Shown here in pieces: positions 27,737 to 37,057 of a DNA stretch of 64,000 bases. How positions within the stretch are numbered: position 1 is the first letter of the stretch; every line of letters starts with the position of its first letter. The notes beneath the pieces were generated by a model, which saw only the letters and a list, made by a program, of their open reading frames with translations, was not told where the DNA came from and searched no databases. The stretch spans positions 868,001 through 932,000 of the forward strand of contig CAVPRI010000002.1 in assembly GCA_963707835.1 (NCBI GenBank), read 5' to 3'. The DNA comes from Bog-473 sp963707835 (GTDB lineage Bacteria > Actinomycetota > Acidimicrobiia > Acidimicrobiales > RAAP-2). The position numbers and the translations under genes were made by a program.

Positions 27737-29045
27737 TCAGCGCACGGGGCCCCGGACCAGGTCGCGTAGCGGAACGCGGGCGCCTGTGCGGAGCACGGCC
27801 CGCAGGTAGATCGCCGCAGCCGCCCGCGCCACGAGGACGGTGCCAGCGAGGGTGATGAGCACGGAGAGGGCAAACCCCCAGGGCTGCACGTCGCCGAGGC
27901 CGACCAGGACGGGCATGGCGAAGGGTGCCGTGGGGGGCAGGTAGGCCAAGACCTTGAAGAAGAGGCTGGGGTTGCCGGTGCTGGCAGTGGTGAGCGCGAT
28001 CACGTAGCCGACGATCATCGGCAGGGTGAGCGGCAGCACGAGCGTCTGCACCTGATCCTGGCGTTCGGCCATGGAGCCGGCCGCGGCATAGACCCAGCTG
28101 TAGAAGGCGTAACCGAGGAGCAGCCAGACGAGGGCGCTCACGAGCGCGATCGGCGCGCTCCCGTGCAGGATGTTCGACCCCACCGCCGCACCCAAGACAA
28201 GAGCGAACGTCACGATGAGCGTGGCCTGCCCCATGGCCACCAGGCCGATGCCGAGCACCTTTCCCGCCAGCAGCTGGATGGGTCGCATGGTGGCGAGGAG
28301 GACCTCGACCACCCGACTGGCCTTCTCCTGCATGACGCCCATGAGGATCCAGGTGGTGTACTGGGTGAGCATCACGAATACGAGGATCACGCCGATCACC
28401 GACGTGCCATTGACGGTGTGGTGCGGGGCGGACTGCAGGCTCTGCACCGGAACCGGCCGGGCACCGGCGATCTCGGACAACTGCGACGGCGTCAGGCCCG
28501 CCGGTCGCGTAGGCGCGCTCGACCCCCAGGGCGGCGGCCACGGTATAGGCCAGGTTCGAGGTGTCGGTCCCGTCCGAACGGGCGAGTGTCGTCTCGGCCA
28601 CGATCCGTTGCCCGTCGACGACTGCGAGGTCGACGGCGCCGGATCGCAGCTCGCGCTCGGCCGCCGCGGTCGACTCCAGGGGAACGAACTGAACCGTCAC
28701 GGCAACCCGCTCCGCCTCGGTGCTGACGATCCGCTCCACCGCCGTGCGGTCTCCGCCGACGACGGCGACGCGCTGCGGCGTGATCGTGCTCTTGTGCAGC
28801 ACTGGTATGACGATGGCCGCACCGACCACGACGAGGATGACGAGCGTCCCTACTCGGAAGATGCGGCCCCGCACCCGCTCCAGGACCTCGCGCCACGCCA
28901 CGAGGCGAACGGGTCCACCGGAGCCGTCGGACCCGAACCGCCTCGGCCTGCGCTCACGGGTCAACGCGGCGGCCCGCCGGTGTCGCCACACCCGCAGGCC
29001 CACCGCGGCAACCACGGCGACGAGGACGACAATCCGAAGCGTCAC
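27737..29045 (-). CDS. ABC-2 type transporter permease, NatB-like (one frameshift)
   Basis: About 435 aa. GTG 29045 overlaps the ATPase stop (GTGA). N-terminal hydrophobic segment VVLVAVVAAVGLRVW, a second one FRVGTLVILVVVGAAIVIPV, a ~170-residue extracytoplasmic loop (QRVAVVGGDRTAVERIV), then five or six membrane spans after a single-base shift near 28508 (GVERAYAT to AGLTPSQL): VIGVILVFVMLTQYTTWIL, VSALVWLLLGYAFYSWVY and others. ABC2_membrane_3 layout, as in NatB or YhaP. Substrate unknown; exports ions or small lipophilic molecules in relatives. Confidence 0.85.
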
Positions 29046-29941
29046 GCCAGGGACTCCCGGAACACCTCGGAGAGTCGGCGGCGTCCGAACGAGAACTCGG
29101 TGACGCGACCAGCAGCCATGGCGGCACGGAGGACCTCGTCGCTGTCGGTGCCGGGATCGAGCACCAGGCGGACCGCGCCCCCGGACACCTCGGACACCGT
29201 CACACCCTGCACTCCCCTGGCCCAGCCGGCCACCCGGTCCCCTTCGACGCGCACCACCAGACGGCGCGCCCCGGCGGTGACCAGCTCGTCGACGGTGCCG
29301 GACACCACGAGCCGACCATGGTCGATGATGGTGACGAGCTCGCAGAGGTCCTCGACCAGATCGAGCTGGTGGCTGGAGAACAGGACGCAGCACCCGGCGT
29401 GGGCCTGGTCGACCAGCACTGCGCTGATGGCGTCGATGCCGGCAGGGTCGAGGCCGGCCAGGGGTTCGTCGAGGACCAGCAGTTCGGGCTCGTGGACCAG
29501 GGCGGCGGCCAGCTGCACACGCTGCTGGTTCCCGTGCGAGAGCTGCTCGACCTTGTCGCCGGCCCGTTCCGCGATGCCGAGGCGCTCGAGCCACGCGTGC
29601 CCACGCGTCACGGCGTCCTCCCGTGACAAGCCATGCAGCCGTCCCAGGTACTCGACCTGCTCGCCGACCTCCATGCCCGGATACAGGCCCCGCTCCTCAG
29701 GCATGTATCCGAAGCGGCGACGCTCCGCCTGTCCGACCGGCGAACCGTTCCAGCTGACCGAACCGGCTTCGAGGTCGGTCAGACCGAAGATGGCGCGCAT
29801 GGTCGTCGTCTTGCCGGCACCGTTCGGACCGAGGAACCCAGCGACCCGACCCGAAGGCACGTCGAAGCTGAGATCGTCGAGCGCAGTCACCGGACCATAC
29901 GTTCGGCGTAGCCCGTGCAGCTCCAGCAGGCCGTCGCTCAT
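29042..29941 (-). CDS. ABC transporter ATP-binding protein, NatA-like
   Basis: 299 aa from ATG 29941. Walker A FLGPNGAGKTTTMRAIFGL, Q-loop region RRFGYMPEERGLYPGM, signature LSHGNQQRVQLAAAL, Walker B LLVLDEPLAGLDPAG, H-switch SSHQLDLVEDL. Has the extra C-terminal ~80 residues found in NatA/CcmA-type exporters. Pairs with the overlapping permease gene downstream. Confidence 0.93.
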   Translation of the reverse strand: MSDGLLELHGLRRTYGPVTALDDLSFDVPSGRVAGFLGPNGAGKTTTMRAIFGLTDLEAGSVSWNGSPVGQAERRRFGYMPEERGLYPGMEVGEQVEYLGRLHGLSREDAVTRGHAWLERLGIAERAGDKVEQLSHGNQQRVQLAAALVHEPELLVLDEPLAGLDPAGIDAISAVLVDQAHAGCCVLFSSHQLDLVEDLCELVTIIDHGRLVVSGTVDELVTAGARRLVVRVEGDRVAGWARGVQGVTVSEVSGGAVRLVLDPGTDSDEVLRAAMAAGRVTEFSFGRRRLSEVFRESLA

Positions 29942-30128
29942 CGCGCCAGGGTAAGACACGGATGGCGCGGCGCCGAAGGCGCAGGTCACGGGGCTCGCAT
30001 GCGGGAGGAAACAACTCGACGAAGCGGCTCACCAAGACGTTCCTGGCAGCGCCACGAGTGGTCCGCCAGTGGTCGCTCCTTCTCAGTGAGAATGACCCCC
30101 TCACCGCCCCGCCTGCTGGACCAAGATG

Positions 30129-30154
30129 ACCCGGACCCTCGGCAGAGCCCGGGT
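30129..30154 (-). terminator. Possible terminator of the SDR gene
   Basis: Six-base arms acccgg / ccgggt with a 14-base loop lie 40 bp past the stop of the minus-strand SDR gene and 190 bp before the ABC ATPase start. Another GC-rich self-complementary stretch lies at 30164-30185. No U-run. Weak evidence. Confidence 0.25.
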
Positions 30155-30193
30155 CTGAACATCGGCGCCGGGGGCGGCGCCCGGGCCGCGAAT

Positions 30194-31117
30194 TCATTCC
30201 GGGAAGTGCTCGCCCACCATCTCCTCGGAGAGTGCCCACAACGCCCACCGCGTGCTCTGGGTCCAGGGCGTAGGAGCGGACACCCGCCCTCGCTTCGGCG
30301 TCGCACACCTCGGAGACCGCACAGTCCTCTGCGTAGCGGCCACCGATCTCGTCCGCGTTCGCCACGACAGCGGCCCAGACGGTCGTCGCCGCTCCGCTGG
30401 GGATCGATTTCGGCGCCTGCCGATGGGCGTTGATCTGTTCGAGGGTTTCGGCGTCTAGGTGTCGGAAGAGCTCGGTGTCGATCCCGCCCGGGTGCAACGC
30501 ACAGGCCCGCACGCCGCGGTGGGCCAGGCGCCGGTCCAGCTCCACGGCGAAGAGGACGTTCGCCGTCTTTGAGCGTCCGTACGACTTGAAGGGCTGATAC
30601 GCGGTCGATTCGAAGTTCGGATCGTCGAGATCCACGTCGGACCCTCGGTGTGCCGTCGACGAGAGGCACACGACCCGACTCGGACTACCGGCCAGCAGCA
30701 GCGGAACGAGGCGATTGACGAGGACGAAGTGACCCAGGTGGTTCGTCCCGAACTGCATCTCGAATCCATCGACGGTTCGTCCGAAGGGGCAGGCCATGAC
30801 ACCCGCGTTGGCGATGAGCAGATCAAGACGGTCGTAGGTCGCACCAATCCGCGCACTGCCGGAGCGGACCGACGAGAGATCTGCCAGATCGACGAGCTCG
30901 AGGCTCACGGTGCCCTCTGAGCTGATGCCGGCCTCGGCAAACGCCCTCTCCGCCTTGTCCCTGTCACGCACCGTGGCCACCACCTTCGCCCCATGAGAGA
31001 CGAGCCGCGGACCGTCTCGAGGCCGAGCCCTGACGACGCTCCGGTGACGAGTGCCGTGGTATCCGTGAGGTCTATCCCGGCCAGCACCTCGTCCGCCGTG
31101 GATTCAGGTCCGAACAT
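30194..31117 (-). CDS. Short-chain dehydrogenase, retinol dehydrogenase-like (two frameshifts)
   Basis: About 307 aa when corrected. ATG 31117: MFGPESTADEVLAGIDLTDT, then ALVTGASSGLGLETVR with the TGxxxGxG loop. A shift near 31005 leads to KVVATVRDRDKAERAF-like sequence, LLIANAGVMACPFGRTVDGF, FGTNHLGHFVL, VVCLSSTAHRGSDVDLDD, SYGRSKTANVLF (YxxxK), and RACALHPGGIDTEL. A second shift near 30250 ends in WALSEEMVGEHFPE at 30194. The FGTNHLGHF and STAHR motifs are those of WWOX/retinol-dehydrogenase-type SDRs. Divergent from the epimerase gene; 161 bp between the two starts probably hold both promoters. Confidence 0.85.
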
Positions 31118-31278
31118 CGAGTCACGGCCTCCTTCGTTGAGGTTCTCGACAGGTGTGCACCGTCCGGGCCAAACCCTACGGGATGATTCGGGACGAACGC
31201 CTCGAGCACGATCCGGCAGCGCCCCACGCGTCGATCAGGCAAACGATCGTGGCTGAGAGCGAGGTTACGATCGCTCCC

Positions 31279-32091
31279 ATGGAACGCAGGCGCATCCTCG
31301 TGACTGGTGCCGCGGGGCGGATCGGTGGGTACCTCCACGCCCGGCTGGCCCGATCCGACCGGGTGCTCCGCCTCCTCGATGCGGCGCCGTTGGAGGTGGG
31401 TCCGGGCGAGGAAGTGGTCCAGGCCTCCGTGACCGACCTGGACACGCTCGTCCGGGCGTGCCAGGACGTCGATGCCGTCGTGCACCTGGCCGGCATCGCC
31501 GGCGAGGCCCCATGGGACCGCATCAGGGATACGAACATCGACGGCACGTACAACGCCATCGAGGCCGCTCGCCGGACGGGCGTCGGGCGATTCGTCTTCG
31601 CGTCGAGCAACCACGCCGTGGGATTCCTCCCGCGCTCCCCCAACGGTGCAAAGGCGCCCGATTACGCCTTCCCGGCACCGGACACCTTCTACGGGGTCAG
31701 CAAGGTGGTCGGCGAAGCGCTCTGTTCGCTCTACCACCATCGCTACGGGATGGACACGGTGTGCCTGCGCATTCTGAGCTGCCACGAGCAGCCCATAGGA
31801 ACCCGGGAACTGGCGACATGGTTGTCGCCCGACGATGCCGGCCGCCTGTTCGAGGCGGCACTCTCGGCTCCCGATCCGGGTTTCCGGGTTGTGTGGGGGG
31901 TGTCGGCAAATTCCCGGGCGTGGTTCTCGATGGACGAAGCCACCGCGTTGGGCTACCACCCGCAGGACGACGCGGAGACCTACGCCGAGCAGCTCATCGG
32001 GGCGGAACGCGAGCCTGATGCCCATGACCCGGTTCACCGGTTCGTGGGCGGACCCTTGACCCTCGACCGTTTCGACGTCGAGCGCCTCTGA
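31279..32091 (+). CDS. NAD-dependent epimerase/dehydratase family, uronate dehydrogenase-like
   Basis: 270 aa from ATG 31279 (the longer frame from 31153 adds no homologous sequence). Rossmann motif ILVTGAAGRIGGYL, VVHLAGIAGEAPW, ASSNHAVGFLPR, and YGVSKVVGEAL (YxxxK). The SSNHxVGF segment and size resemble uronate dehydrogenases that oxidise glucuronate or galacturonate to lactones (family knowledge); an SMP-30 lactonase-like gene lies 1.6 kb away. Substrate assignment remains tentative. Confidence 0.82.
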   Translation: MERRRILVTGAAGRIGGYLHARLARSDRVLRLLDAAPLEVGPGEEVVQASVTDLDTLVRACQDVDAVVHLAGIAGEAPWDRIRDTNIDGTYNAIEAARRTGVGRFVFASSNHAVGFLPRSPNGAKAPDYAFPAPDTFYGVSKVVGEALCSLYHHRYGMDTVCLRILSCHEQPIGTRELATWLSPDDAGRLFEAALSAPDPGFRVVWGVSANSRAWFSMDEATALGYHPQDDAETYAEQLIGAEREPDAHDPVHRFVGGPLTLDRFDVERL

Positions 32092-32188
32092 TCCGAGCAC
32101 ACCACCATGCCGGTCCTCAGATGAGACCGTGCAGGCGGATCCTGTCCCCTCCCCACAGCGGAATCCGCCGCCGGGTCGCTGCTCCAGC

Positions 32189-32515
32189 TCAGCCGTCTTC
32201 GCCGGCCGTCTCGCCGAACAGCCGCCGTGCCGTCGCGATGGCCGTCATGGCGGTGGGCCAGCCCGCGTAGAACGCGAGATGCGTGATGGCTTCGGTGATC
32301 TCGTCCAGAGTGAGCCCGTTCTGCATACCCAACTTCAGGTGGATCGGGATCTGTTCGGTTCGATAGAGGGCGACGAGAGCGGCGATGGTGACGAGGCTGC
32401 GATCGCGTTTGGACAAGCCGGGACGTTCCCAGACGTCGCCGAAGAGGACGTCGTCGGTGAGTGACACGAGCTTCGGGGCGAACTCGCCGATGTTGTGCTG
32501 TGCCCAAGTCGTCAT
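32189..32515 (-). CDS. Carboxymuconolactone decarboxylase (CMD) family protein
   Basis: 108 aa, one CMD domain. ERPGLSKRDRSLVTIAALVAL and LKLGMQNGLTLDEITEAITH followed by LAFYAGWPTAMTA match PcaC-like proteins. The CxxC pair of AhpD peroxidases is absent, so it is not a peroxidase of that kind. Divergent from the mycofactocin-coupled SDR, with 147 bp between starts. Many Actinobacteria have such single-domain proteins beside ring-cleavage or hydroxyacid genes. Confidence 0.85.
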   Translation of the reverse strand: MTTWAQHNIGEFAPKLVSLTDDVLFGDVWERPGLSKRDRSLVTIAALVALYRTEQIPIHLKLGMQNGLTLDEITEAITHLAFYAGWPTAMTAIATARRLFGETAGEDG

Positions 32516-32662
32516 GATGAACCTCCGTTCGGCATCTCCACCAAGTGCTCCTCTGTGTGGCGGGCGGGCAACACGGCTGAGGTCGACCCGGGCGTGGCCG
32601 CCGTGGGTAACGTAGCGTGGCCGCGAGGTTCTGAGCCCAACGCAAAAATTGAGGAGCTACGC

Positions 32663-33475
32663 ATGGGAAAGCTGGACGGCAAGGTTGCGTTCATCAGCGG
32701 AGGGGCGAGAGGCCAGGGACGAAGTCACGCTGTTCTTCTGGCCGAACTGGGCGCCGACATCATCACTTTCGATATTTGCGAGCAGATCGATTCCGTCCCC
32801 TATCCCATGGCCACCGAAGGCGACCTCGAGCAGACCATCAAGGAGGTCGAGGCCACCGGACGGCGGATCTTCGCCCAAAAGGCAGACGTCCGTGATGTGA
32901 ACACTCTCCGCCGGGTGTTCGAACAAGGGACGGCCGAGCTCGGATCGGTCGATATCGTTCTGGCGAATGCAGGTATCGGCATCGGCGGATCGGACCAGCC
33001 GGAGCGCGACTGGACCGACGTGATCGACGTCAACCTTTCCGGCGTCTGGAACACGGTGAGGGTCGCGATACCTTCGATGATCGAGCGGGGAAAGGGCGGA
33101 TCGATCGTCCTGACCAGCTCGACAGGGGGTCTGGTCGGCCTGCCGACCAACGATGCGGGCTTACTTGCGTACCTGGCGTCGAAGCACGGCGTCATCGGAC
33201 TGATGCGTGCGTGGGCCAACTATCTCGCGCCGCACAGCATCCGCGTGAACAGTGTCGCACCCACGACCGTTCGCACGCCGATGTCGGTCCACCAGAGCGT
33301 GACGGAGACAGTGACGAACCTGGAGCTCGAAAACGCCTGGATGAACGCGCTGCCAGTCGGGATCGTCGAGGCAATCGACATCTCGAACGCCATTGCATGG
33401 CTGGTGTCCGACGAGGCCCGCTACGTCACCGGCACGGTGGTTCCGGTCGACGCCGGCATGGTGAACAAGCGTTAG
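32663..33475 (+). CDS. Mycofactocin-coupled SDR family oxidoreductase
   Basis: 270 aa from ATG 32663 with GAGGAG upstream. MGKLDGKVAFISGGARGQGR, then SHAVLLAELGADIITFDICEQ and VPYPMATEGDLEQTI. The SVPYP insertion after strand 2 and the RGQGRSHA loop mark the TIGR03971-type SDRs that hold NAD tightly and pass electrons to mycofactocin (family knowledge). Catalytic residues: LTSSTGG and YLASKHG. No mycofactocin biosynthesis genes are in the window. A hairpin (ccgggt-ccc-acccgg, 33488-33502) begins 12 bp after the stop. Confidence 0.92.
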   Translation: MGKLDGKVAFISGGARGQGRSHAVLLAELGADIITFDICEQIDSVPYPMATEGDLEQTIKEVEATGRRIFAQKADVRDVNTLRRVFEQGTAELGSVDIVLANAGIGIGGSDQPERDWTDVIDVNLSGVWNTVRVAIPSMIERGKGGSIVLTSSTGGLVGLPTNDAGLLAYLASKHGVIGLMRAWANYLAPHSIRVNSVAPTTVRTPMSVHQSVTETVTNLELENAWMNALPVGIVEAIDISNAIAWLVSDEARYVTGTVVPVDAGMVNKR

Positions 33476-33487
33476 ACGAGGGACGGT

Positions 33488-33502
33488 CCGGGTCCCACCC
33501 GG
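33488..33502 (+). terminator. Short hairpin after the mycofactocin-coupled SDR
   Basis: Six-base arms ccgggt / acccgg with a three-base loop, starting 12 bp after the SDR stop, in the 194-bp gap before the convergent SMP-30 gene. No clear U-run; the remaining gap shows no gene. Confidence 0.4.
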
Positions 33503-33669
33503 GCGGATGCACCTCCTCGATCCGTGGAGCCCCACCGGACCACGACGACGATTACCTCAGCAAGCGGCGTGATGGCTCGATGCTGGTCATCCCAGTCTTG
33601 GACGACTGCTCTCCGGCACGCACACGCCGGTCCAGTTCGGGCCGGCTACTTGATCGAAGGTCGGGTCGA

Positions 33670-34557
33670 TCAGTCTGACCACCCGGGGCCCGGGACCTCG
33701 ACCCGGGTGAATCCTATGAACCCGCGGCTGTCGCCTCGCCCGAGCTTCTCGTAGCTCGTCTCGGCGGTCGACAGGAACAGCGTGCGGCCGTCGGAACCGC
33801 CCAGGGCCGGGGCGATCGACCACCGACCAGGCGTCGCGATCCGGTGGGTCACCTCGCCACCCTCGAGCACCCGGGTGAAACCGCCCGCGTCGGACTGGGC
33901 CACCCAGACGGCACCCTCGGCGTCGATGCAGAGCCCGTCAGGGTGACTGCCGTCCTCCAACTTGGCAAAGACCCGTGGTTCCCCGAGGGTCCCATCGGGC
34001 CCGATCGCGTAGGCGAGAAGGCGGCCCGCGAAGGTCTCGCTCACGATGAGAGTCGAGCCGTCCGGGGTGATCACCAGCCCGTTCGGGGTGGCCAATCCTG
34101 AGGCGACGGTCCGCACCTCCCCGTCGGGGGTGACCAGGAGGATCTCACCCGGGGGCGCTGCGCTCATGTGGAGGTAGAGGTCGACGTACATGCGACCGTC
34201 GGATGCCACCACCATGTCGTTCAGCGACTCCCCTCGCTCGCCGAGGTCGTGGACGATGACCACCCCATCGGGGTCGACTCGCTTGATGTGAGGCGCGAAG
34301 AGGGTGCTGAACACGAGGCGGCCGTCGGGGAGCCACCCGAGGCCCGACGGGTGATCGGTCTCCATCACGAGCGAGAGCCGACCATCTTCGCTGAGCGTCA
34401 TCACGCGGCCCCCGTGAAGATCGGAGAACCACAGCAGACCGTCGCGCCAGCGAGGTCCCTCGGCTATGGCGAACCCTGCGGAGAGCGGGGACGCCACCAG
34501 TATTTTCGCCTCCCCCACCACTCCCTCTCGTTTGGACCCCGTGTACGATACGACCAC
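33670..34557 (-). CDS. SMP-30/gluconolactonase/LRE family protein
   Basis: 295 aa at most; GTG codons at 34521 or 34518 are alternative starts. Six-bladed beta-propeller motifs: IAEGPRWRDGLLWFSDLHGG (metal Glu), LNDMVVASDGRMYVDLYL, ATPNGLVITPDGSTLIVSE (metal Asn), SHPDGLCIDAEGAVWVAQ (metal/catalytic Asp). Hydrolyses sugar or other lactones with a divalent cation in family members. Could act on the lactone made by the uronate-dehydrogenase-like enzyme at 31.3 kb, though the two are not in one operon (inference). Confidence 0.88.
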   Translation of the reverse strand: MVVSYTGSKREGVVGEAKILVASPLSAGFAIAEGPRWRDGLLWFSDLHGGRVMTLSEDGRLSLVMETDHPSGLGWLPDGRLVFSTLFAPHIKRVDPDGVVIVHDLGERGESLNDMVVASDGRMYVDLYLHMSAAPPGEILLVTPDGEVRTVASGLATPNGLVITPDGSTLIVSETFAGRLLAYAIGPDGTLGEPRVFAKLEDGSHPDGLCIDAEGAVWVAQSDAGGFTRVLEGGEVTHRIATPGRWSIAPALGGSDGRTLFLSTAETSYEKLGRGDSRGFIGFTRVEVPGPGWSD

Positions 34558-34675
34558 TTTGACGTGGACCGCGTCATCATCGTCGATTCCGGGTTCCTCG
34601 CGCCGGACGGGCTGGCGCCGAACGCCGTCGGCCTCGCCGCGGCAGGCGCTAGCGTTCCAGCCGACACGGATCTTC

Positions 34676-34753
34676 CGGGATGTAGCGCAGCTTGGTTAGC
34701 GCGCCTGCTTTGGGAGCAGGAGGTCCGGGGTTCAAATCCCCGCATCCCGACCA
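34676..34753 (+). tRNA. tRNA-Pro (anticodon TGG)
   Basis: Complete cloverleaf: acceptor arms CGGGATG (34676-34682) and CATCCCG (34743-34749), discriminator A, genome-encoded CCA (34751-34753). The anticodon stem CCTGC/GCAGG encloses loop TTTGGGA, giving UGG. The T-arm is CCGGG-GTTCAAAT-CCCCG. It stands alone between the SMP-30 gene and an MFS gene; no attachment-site repeat of its 3' end was noticed nearby. Confidence 0.96.
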
Positions 34754-34807
34754 GGTACGGTCTCACGCCACAGGGCGGACCACTCCTCCACGAACGAGAA
34801 TGCACCG

Positions 34808-36475
34808 GTGACCGATCCCACGAGCACGCCAGCCAGGGCCCGCGCCTCCGGAGGCACCATCGTCTTGTTGACGCTGGCCTCGGCCCAGTTCCTCATGACC
34901 CTCGACACATCGGTCATGAACGTTTCAATCGCAACCGTGGCCCGCGACGTCGGCACCACCGTCACGGGGATCCAGCTGGCCATCACCTTGTACACGCTGG
35001 TGATGGCGGCGTTCATGATCACGGGCGGCAAGCTCGGACAGATCTTCGGCCGCAAGCGTGCCTTCATGTTCGGCTGCGTGATCTACGGCTGCGGTTCTTT
35101 CATCACCGCTCTGGCCCCTTCGCTCACCGTGCTGATCATCGGCTGGTCCGTCCTCGAGGGGCTGGGGGCCGCCCTCATCATGCCGGCGGTGGTGGCCTTG
35201 GTGGCGACCAACTTCGGGGCGAGGGAGCGGCCGCGAGCCTACGGTCTGGTCGCCTCGGCCGGTGCCATCGCGGTCGCGGTCGGTCCGCTCGTGGGTGGGC
35301 TGCTCACCACGTACGCCAGCTGGCGCTGGGTCTTCGCCGGCGAGGTGGTCGTAGTCCTGGGCATCCTGGCCCTGACACGCCGTATGGCTGATGCGCCACC
35401 CGAGAAGGGCGTGCGCCTCGACCCGGTGGGGACGATCCTCTCCTCGCTCGGGCTCGCCATGGTGGTCTTCGCCGTGATCCGCTCGGGGACCTGGGGCGTC
35501 GTGCAGCCCAAATCCGGTGCTCCCCAGTGGTTGGGGGCCTCACCGGTGATCTGGCTCCTGTTGGGCGGCGCCGGGGTGCTCGCGATGTTCGTGCTGTGGG
35601 AGAGCCGCCAGGTCAGGCTCGGGCGGCCGTCCTTGGTGGATCCGGCCATGCTCCGGGTCCCCCGGTTCCAGTCCGGGCTGACCTCCTTCTTCTTCCAGTT
35701 CCTCCTTCAGGCCGGGCTGTTCTTCGTGATCCCCCTGTTCCTCTCGGTCGCCCTCGGTCTCTCGGCGGTGGCCACCGGAGTGCGGCTCCTGCCGTTGTCG
35801 CTGACCTTGCTGGCTGCCGCGCTGGGCGTCCCCCGCCTGTTCCCCAAGGCGTCGCCGCGACGAGTGGTCCGCGTGGGCTTCGCCCTGCTCCTCCTCGGCA
35901 TCGTCACCCTTCTGCTCGCCCTCGACGATGGTGCCGGCCCCGAAGTCGTCACGTGGCCGCTCCTCCTTGCCGGGCTGGGTATCGGCAGCCTGGCCTCCCA
36001 GTTGGGCGCCGTAACTGTCTCGGCAGTACCGGACTCCCAGAGCGGCGAGGTGGGCGGGATTCAGAACACCGTGACCAACCTGGGTGCCTCGATCGGCACC
36101 GCCCTGGCCGGTGCCATCTTGATCTCGGTGCTCACCACCACCTTCCTCGGGTCGGCCGCCACCAACCCGGCCATCCCCAACGAGATGTCCTCCAAGGCCC
36201 AGGTGGAGCTGTCCTCGGGGATCCCGTTCGTGAGCGACGCCGACCTGAAAGCGGCGTTGCAGCAGGCCAACGTGCCACCCGAGACGGCCCAGGCGATCGT
36301 GAACGTCAACGCCTCGAGCCGCATCAACGGGCTCCGTGCCTCGCTCGGCGTCCTCGCCCTCGTGGCGCTGATCGCCCTGGCCTTCACCCGCCGCCTGCCT
36401 ACGACGCAGCCAGCGGAGGCCGGTGCGCCCAGCACGGCCGGGAGCGGCCCTCCGCTCAGGGACGGCGAAGAGTGA
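34808..36475 (+). CDS. MFS transporter, DHA2 (EmrB/QacA) family, 14 TM segments
   Basis: 555 aa, GTG 34808. DHA2 signatures: LDTSVMNVSIATVARDVG near TM1, GGKLGQIFGRKRAFMFG (motif A), and the TM5 motif AGAIAVAVGPLVGGLLTTYA followed by SWRWVFAGEV. About 14 hydrophobic segments with a long loop near residues 450-500. A proton-coupled exporter of drugs or lipophilic compounds in relatives. Lies 54 bp after tRNA-Pro. Ends overlapping a small convergent zinc-ribbon frame. Confidence 0.9.
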   Translation: MTDPTSTPARARASGGTIVLLTLASAQFLMTLDTSVMNVSIATVARDVGTTVTGIQLAITLYTLVMAAFMITGGKLGQIFGRKRAFMFGCVIYGCGSFITALAPSLTVLIIGWSVLEGLGAALIMPAVVALVATNFGARERPRAYGLVASAGAIAVAVGPLVGGLLTTYASWRWVFAGEVVVVLGILALTRRMADAPPEKGVRLDPVGTILSSLGLAMVVFAVIRSGTWGVVQPKSGAPQWLGASPVIWLLLGGAGVLAMFVLWESRQVRLGRPSLVDPAMLRVPRFQSGLTSFFFQFLLQAGLFFVIPLFLSVALGLSAVATGVRLLPLSLTLLAAALGVPRLFPKASPRRVVRVGFALLLLGIVTLLLALDDGAGPEVVTWPLLLAGLGIGSLASQLGAVTVSAVPDSQSGEVGGIQNTVTNLGASIGTALAGAILISVLTTTFLGSAATNPAIPNEMSSKAQVELSSGIPFVSDADLKAALQQANVPPETAQAIVNVNASSRINGLRASLGVLALVALIALAFTRRLPTTQPAEAGAPSTAGSGPPLRDGEE

Positions 36476-36665
36476 CGCTGCACCAGGCCCGTCGGCGACA
36501 CGACGGGCAGGTCATCCGCCGGTCATAGCGCGAGCGCGGTCGCCAGAGCGCCACAGGGAACTGAAAGACCAGCAGCTCGAGCGGCCCGACATCGGTGGTG
36601 TGCCCGCAGCGTTGGCACACCACCGTGAACGTCCCCGACATCCCGAACAACCCTGGAGACCTCAC
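36456..36665 (-). CDS. Hypothetical small zinc-ribbon protein
   Basis: 69 aa. Two knuckles, VCQRCGHTTDVGPLELLVFQ and MTCPSCRRRAWCSVTL, separated by 35 residues with an aromatic/basic stretch (FPVALWRPRSRYDRRM). The spacing and hydrophobic pattern look like a real zinc-binding protein rather than a chance frame, and similar short proteins occur in Acidimicrobiia (from memory). The 3' end overlaps the convergent MFS gene by 20 bp. Start could be ATG 36641 (MSGTFTV). Confidence 0.55.
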   Translation of the reverse strand: MRSPGLFGMSGTFTVVCQRCGHTTDVGPLELLVFQFPVALWRPRSRYDRRMTCPSCRRRAWCSVTLRRP

Positions 36666-37057
36666 GCCCTAGGCCCGTCCGCCGACCACTGCAGGGATCG
36701 GGGAGCTGCCCTGGTCGGCACAGCCGGACGGCATACGCAGGAACGCCGCCGAGGCGGTGACACTCCCAACCCGCTCGGCGGACGCGCCGTCACGAGTGCC
36801 GCCAGCGCTATCGATCCGAGTGCCGAGACGACAGCCTTCACCAGAACCCGAGCGAGCCGTGATGATCCACGACGCAGTGGCGCAGCCACCAGCCCAGGCT
36901 ATTGGGGGTCCCGCACCGGGGTGGTCGACCGGGACGGACCGATCCCGGCGCCGGCGCGCCTAGGGTCCATGCATCGGAGGCCCGGAGCGGCGTGCACCCC
37001 CACCTGCCGTCGGTGCCGCTCCCGAGGAAGCCTCAAGACCCATTCCTGGAGAACCAC
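36666..37057. other. 392-bp gap without a supported gene
   Basis: Between the zinc-ribbon frame and the second MFS gene. A minus frame at 36662-36889 has one hydrophobic stretch (VLVKAVVSALGSIALAALV) but no family resemblance. No clear promoter or repeat recognised. Confidence 0.5.

Noticed and set aside
34676..34753. tRNA-Pro as an integration site for a genomic island
   Set aside because: No integrase gene nearby and no repeated copy of the tRNA 3' end noticed in the window.
36662..36889. Small membrane protein on the minus strand
   Set aside because: One hydrophobic stretch but no ribosome-binding site, no homologous pattern and Arg/Pro-rich tail typical of chance frames.
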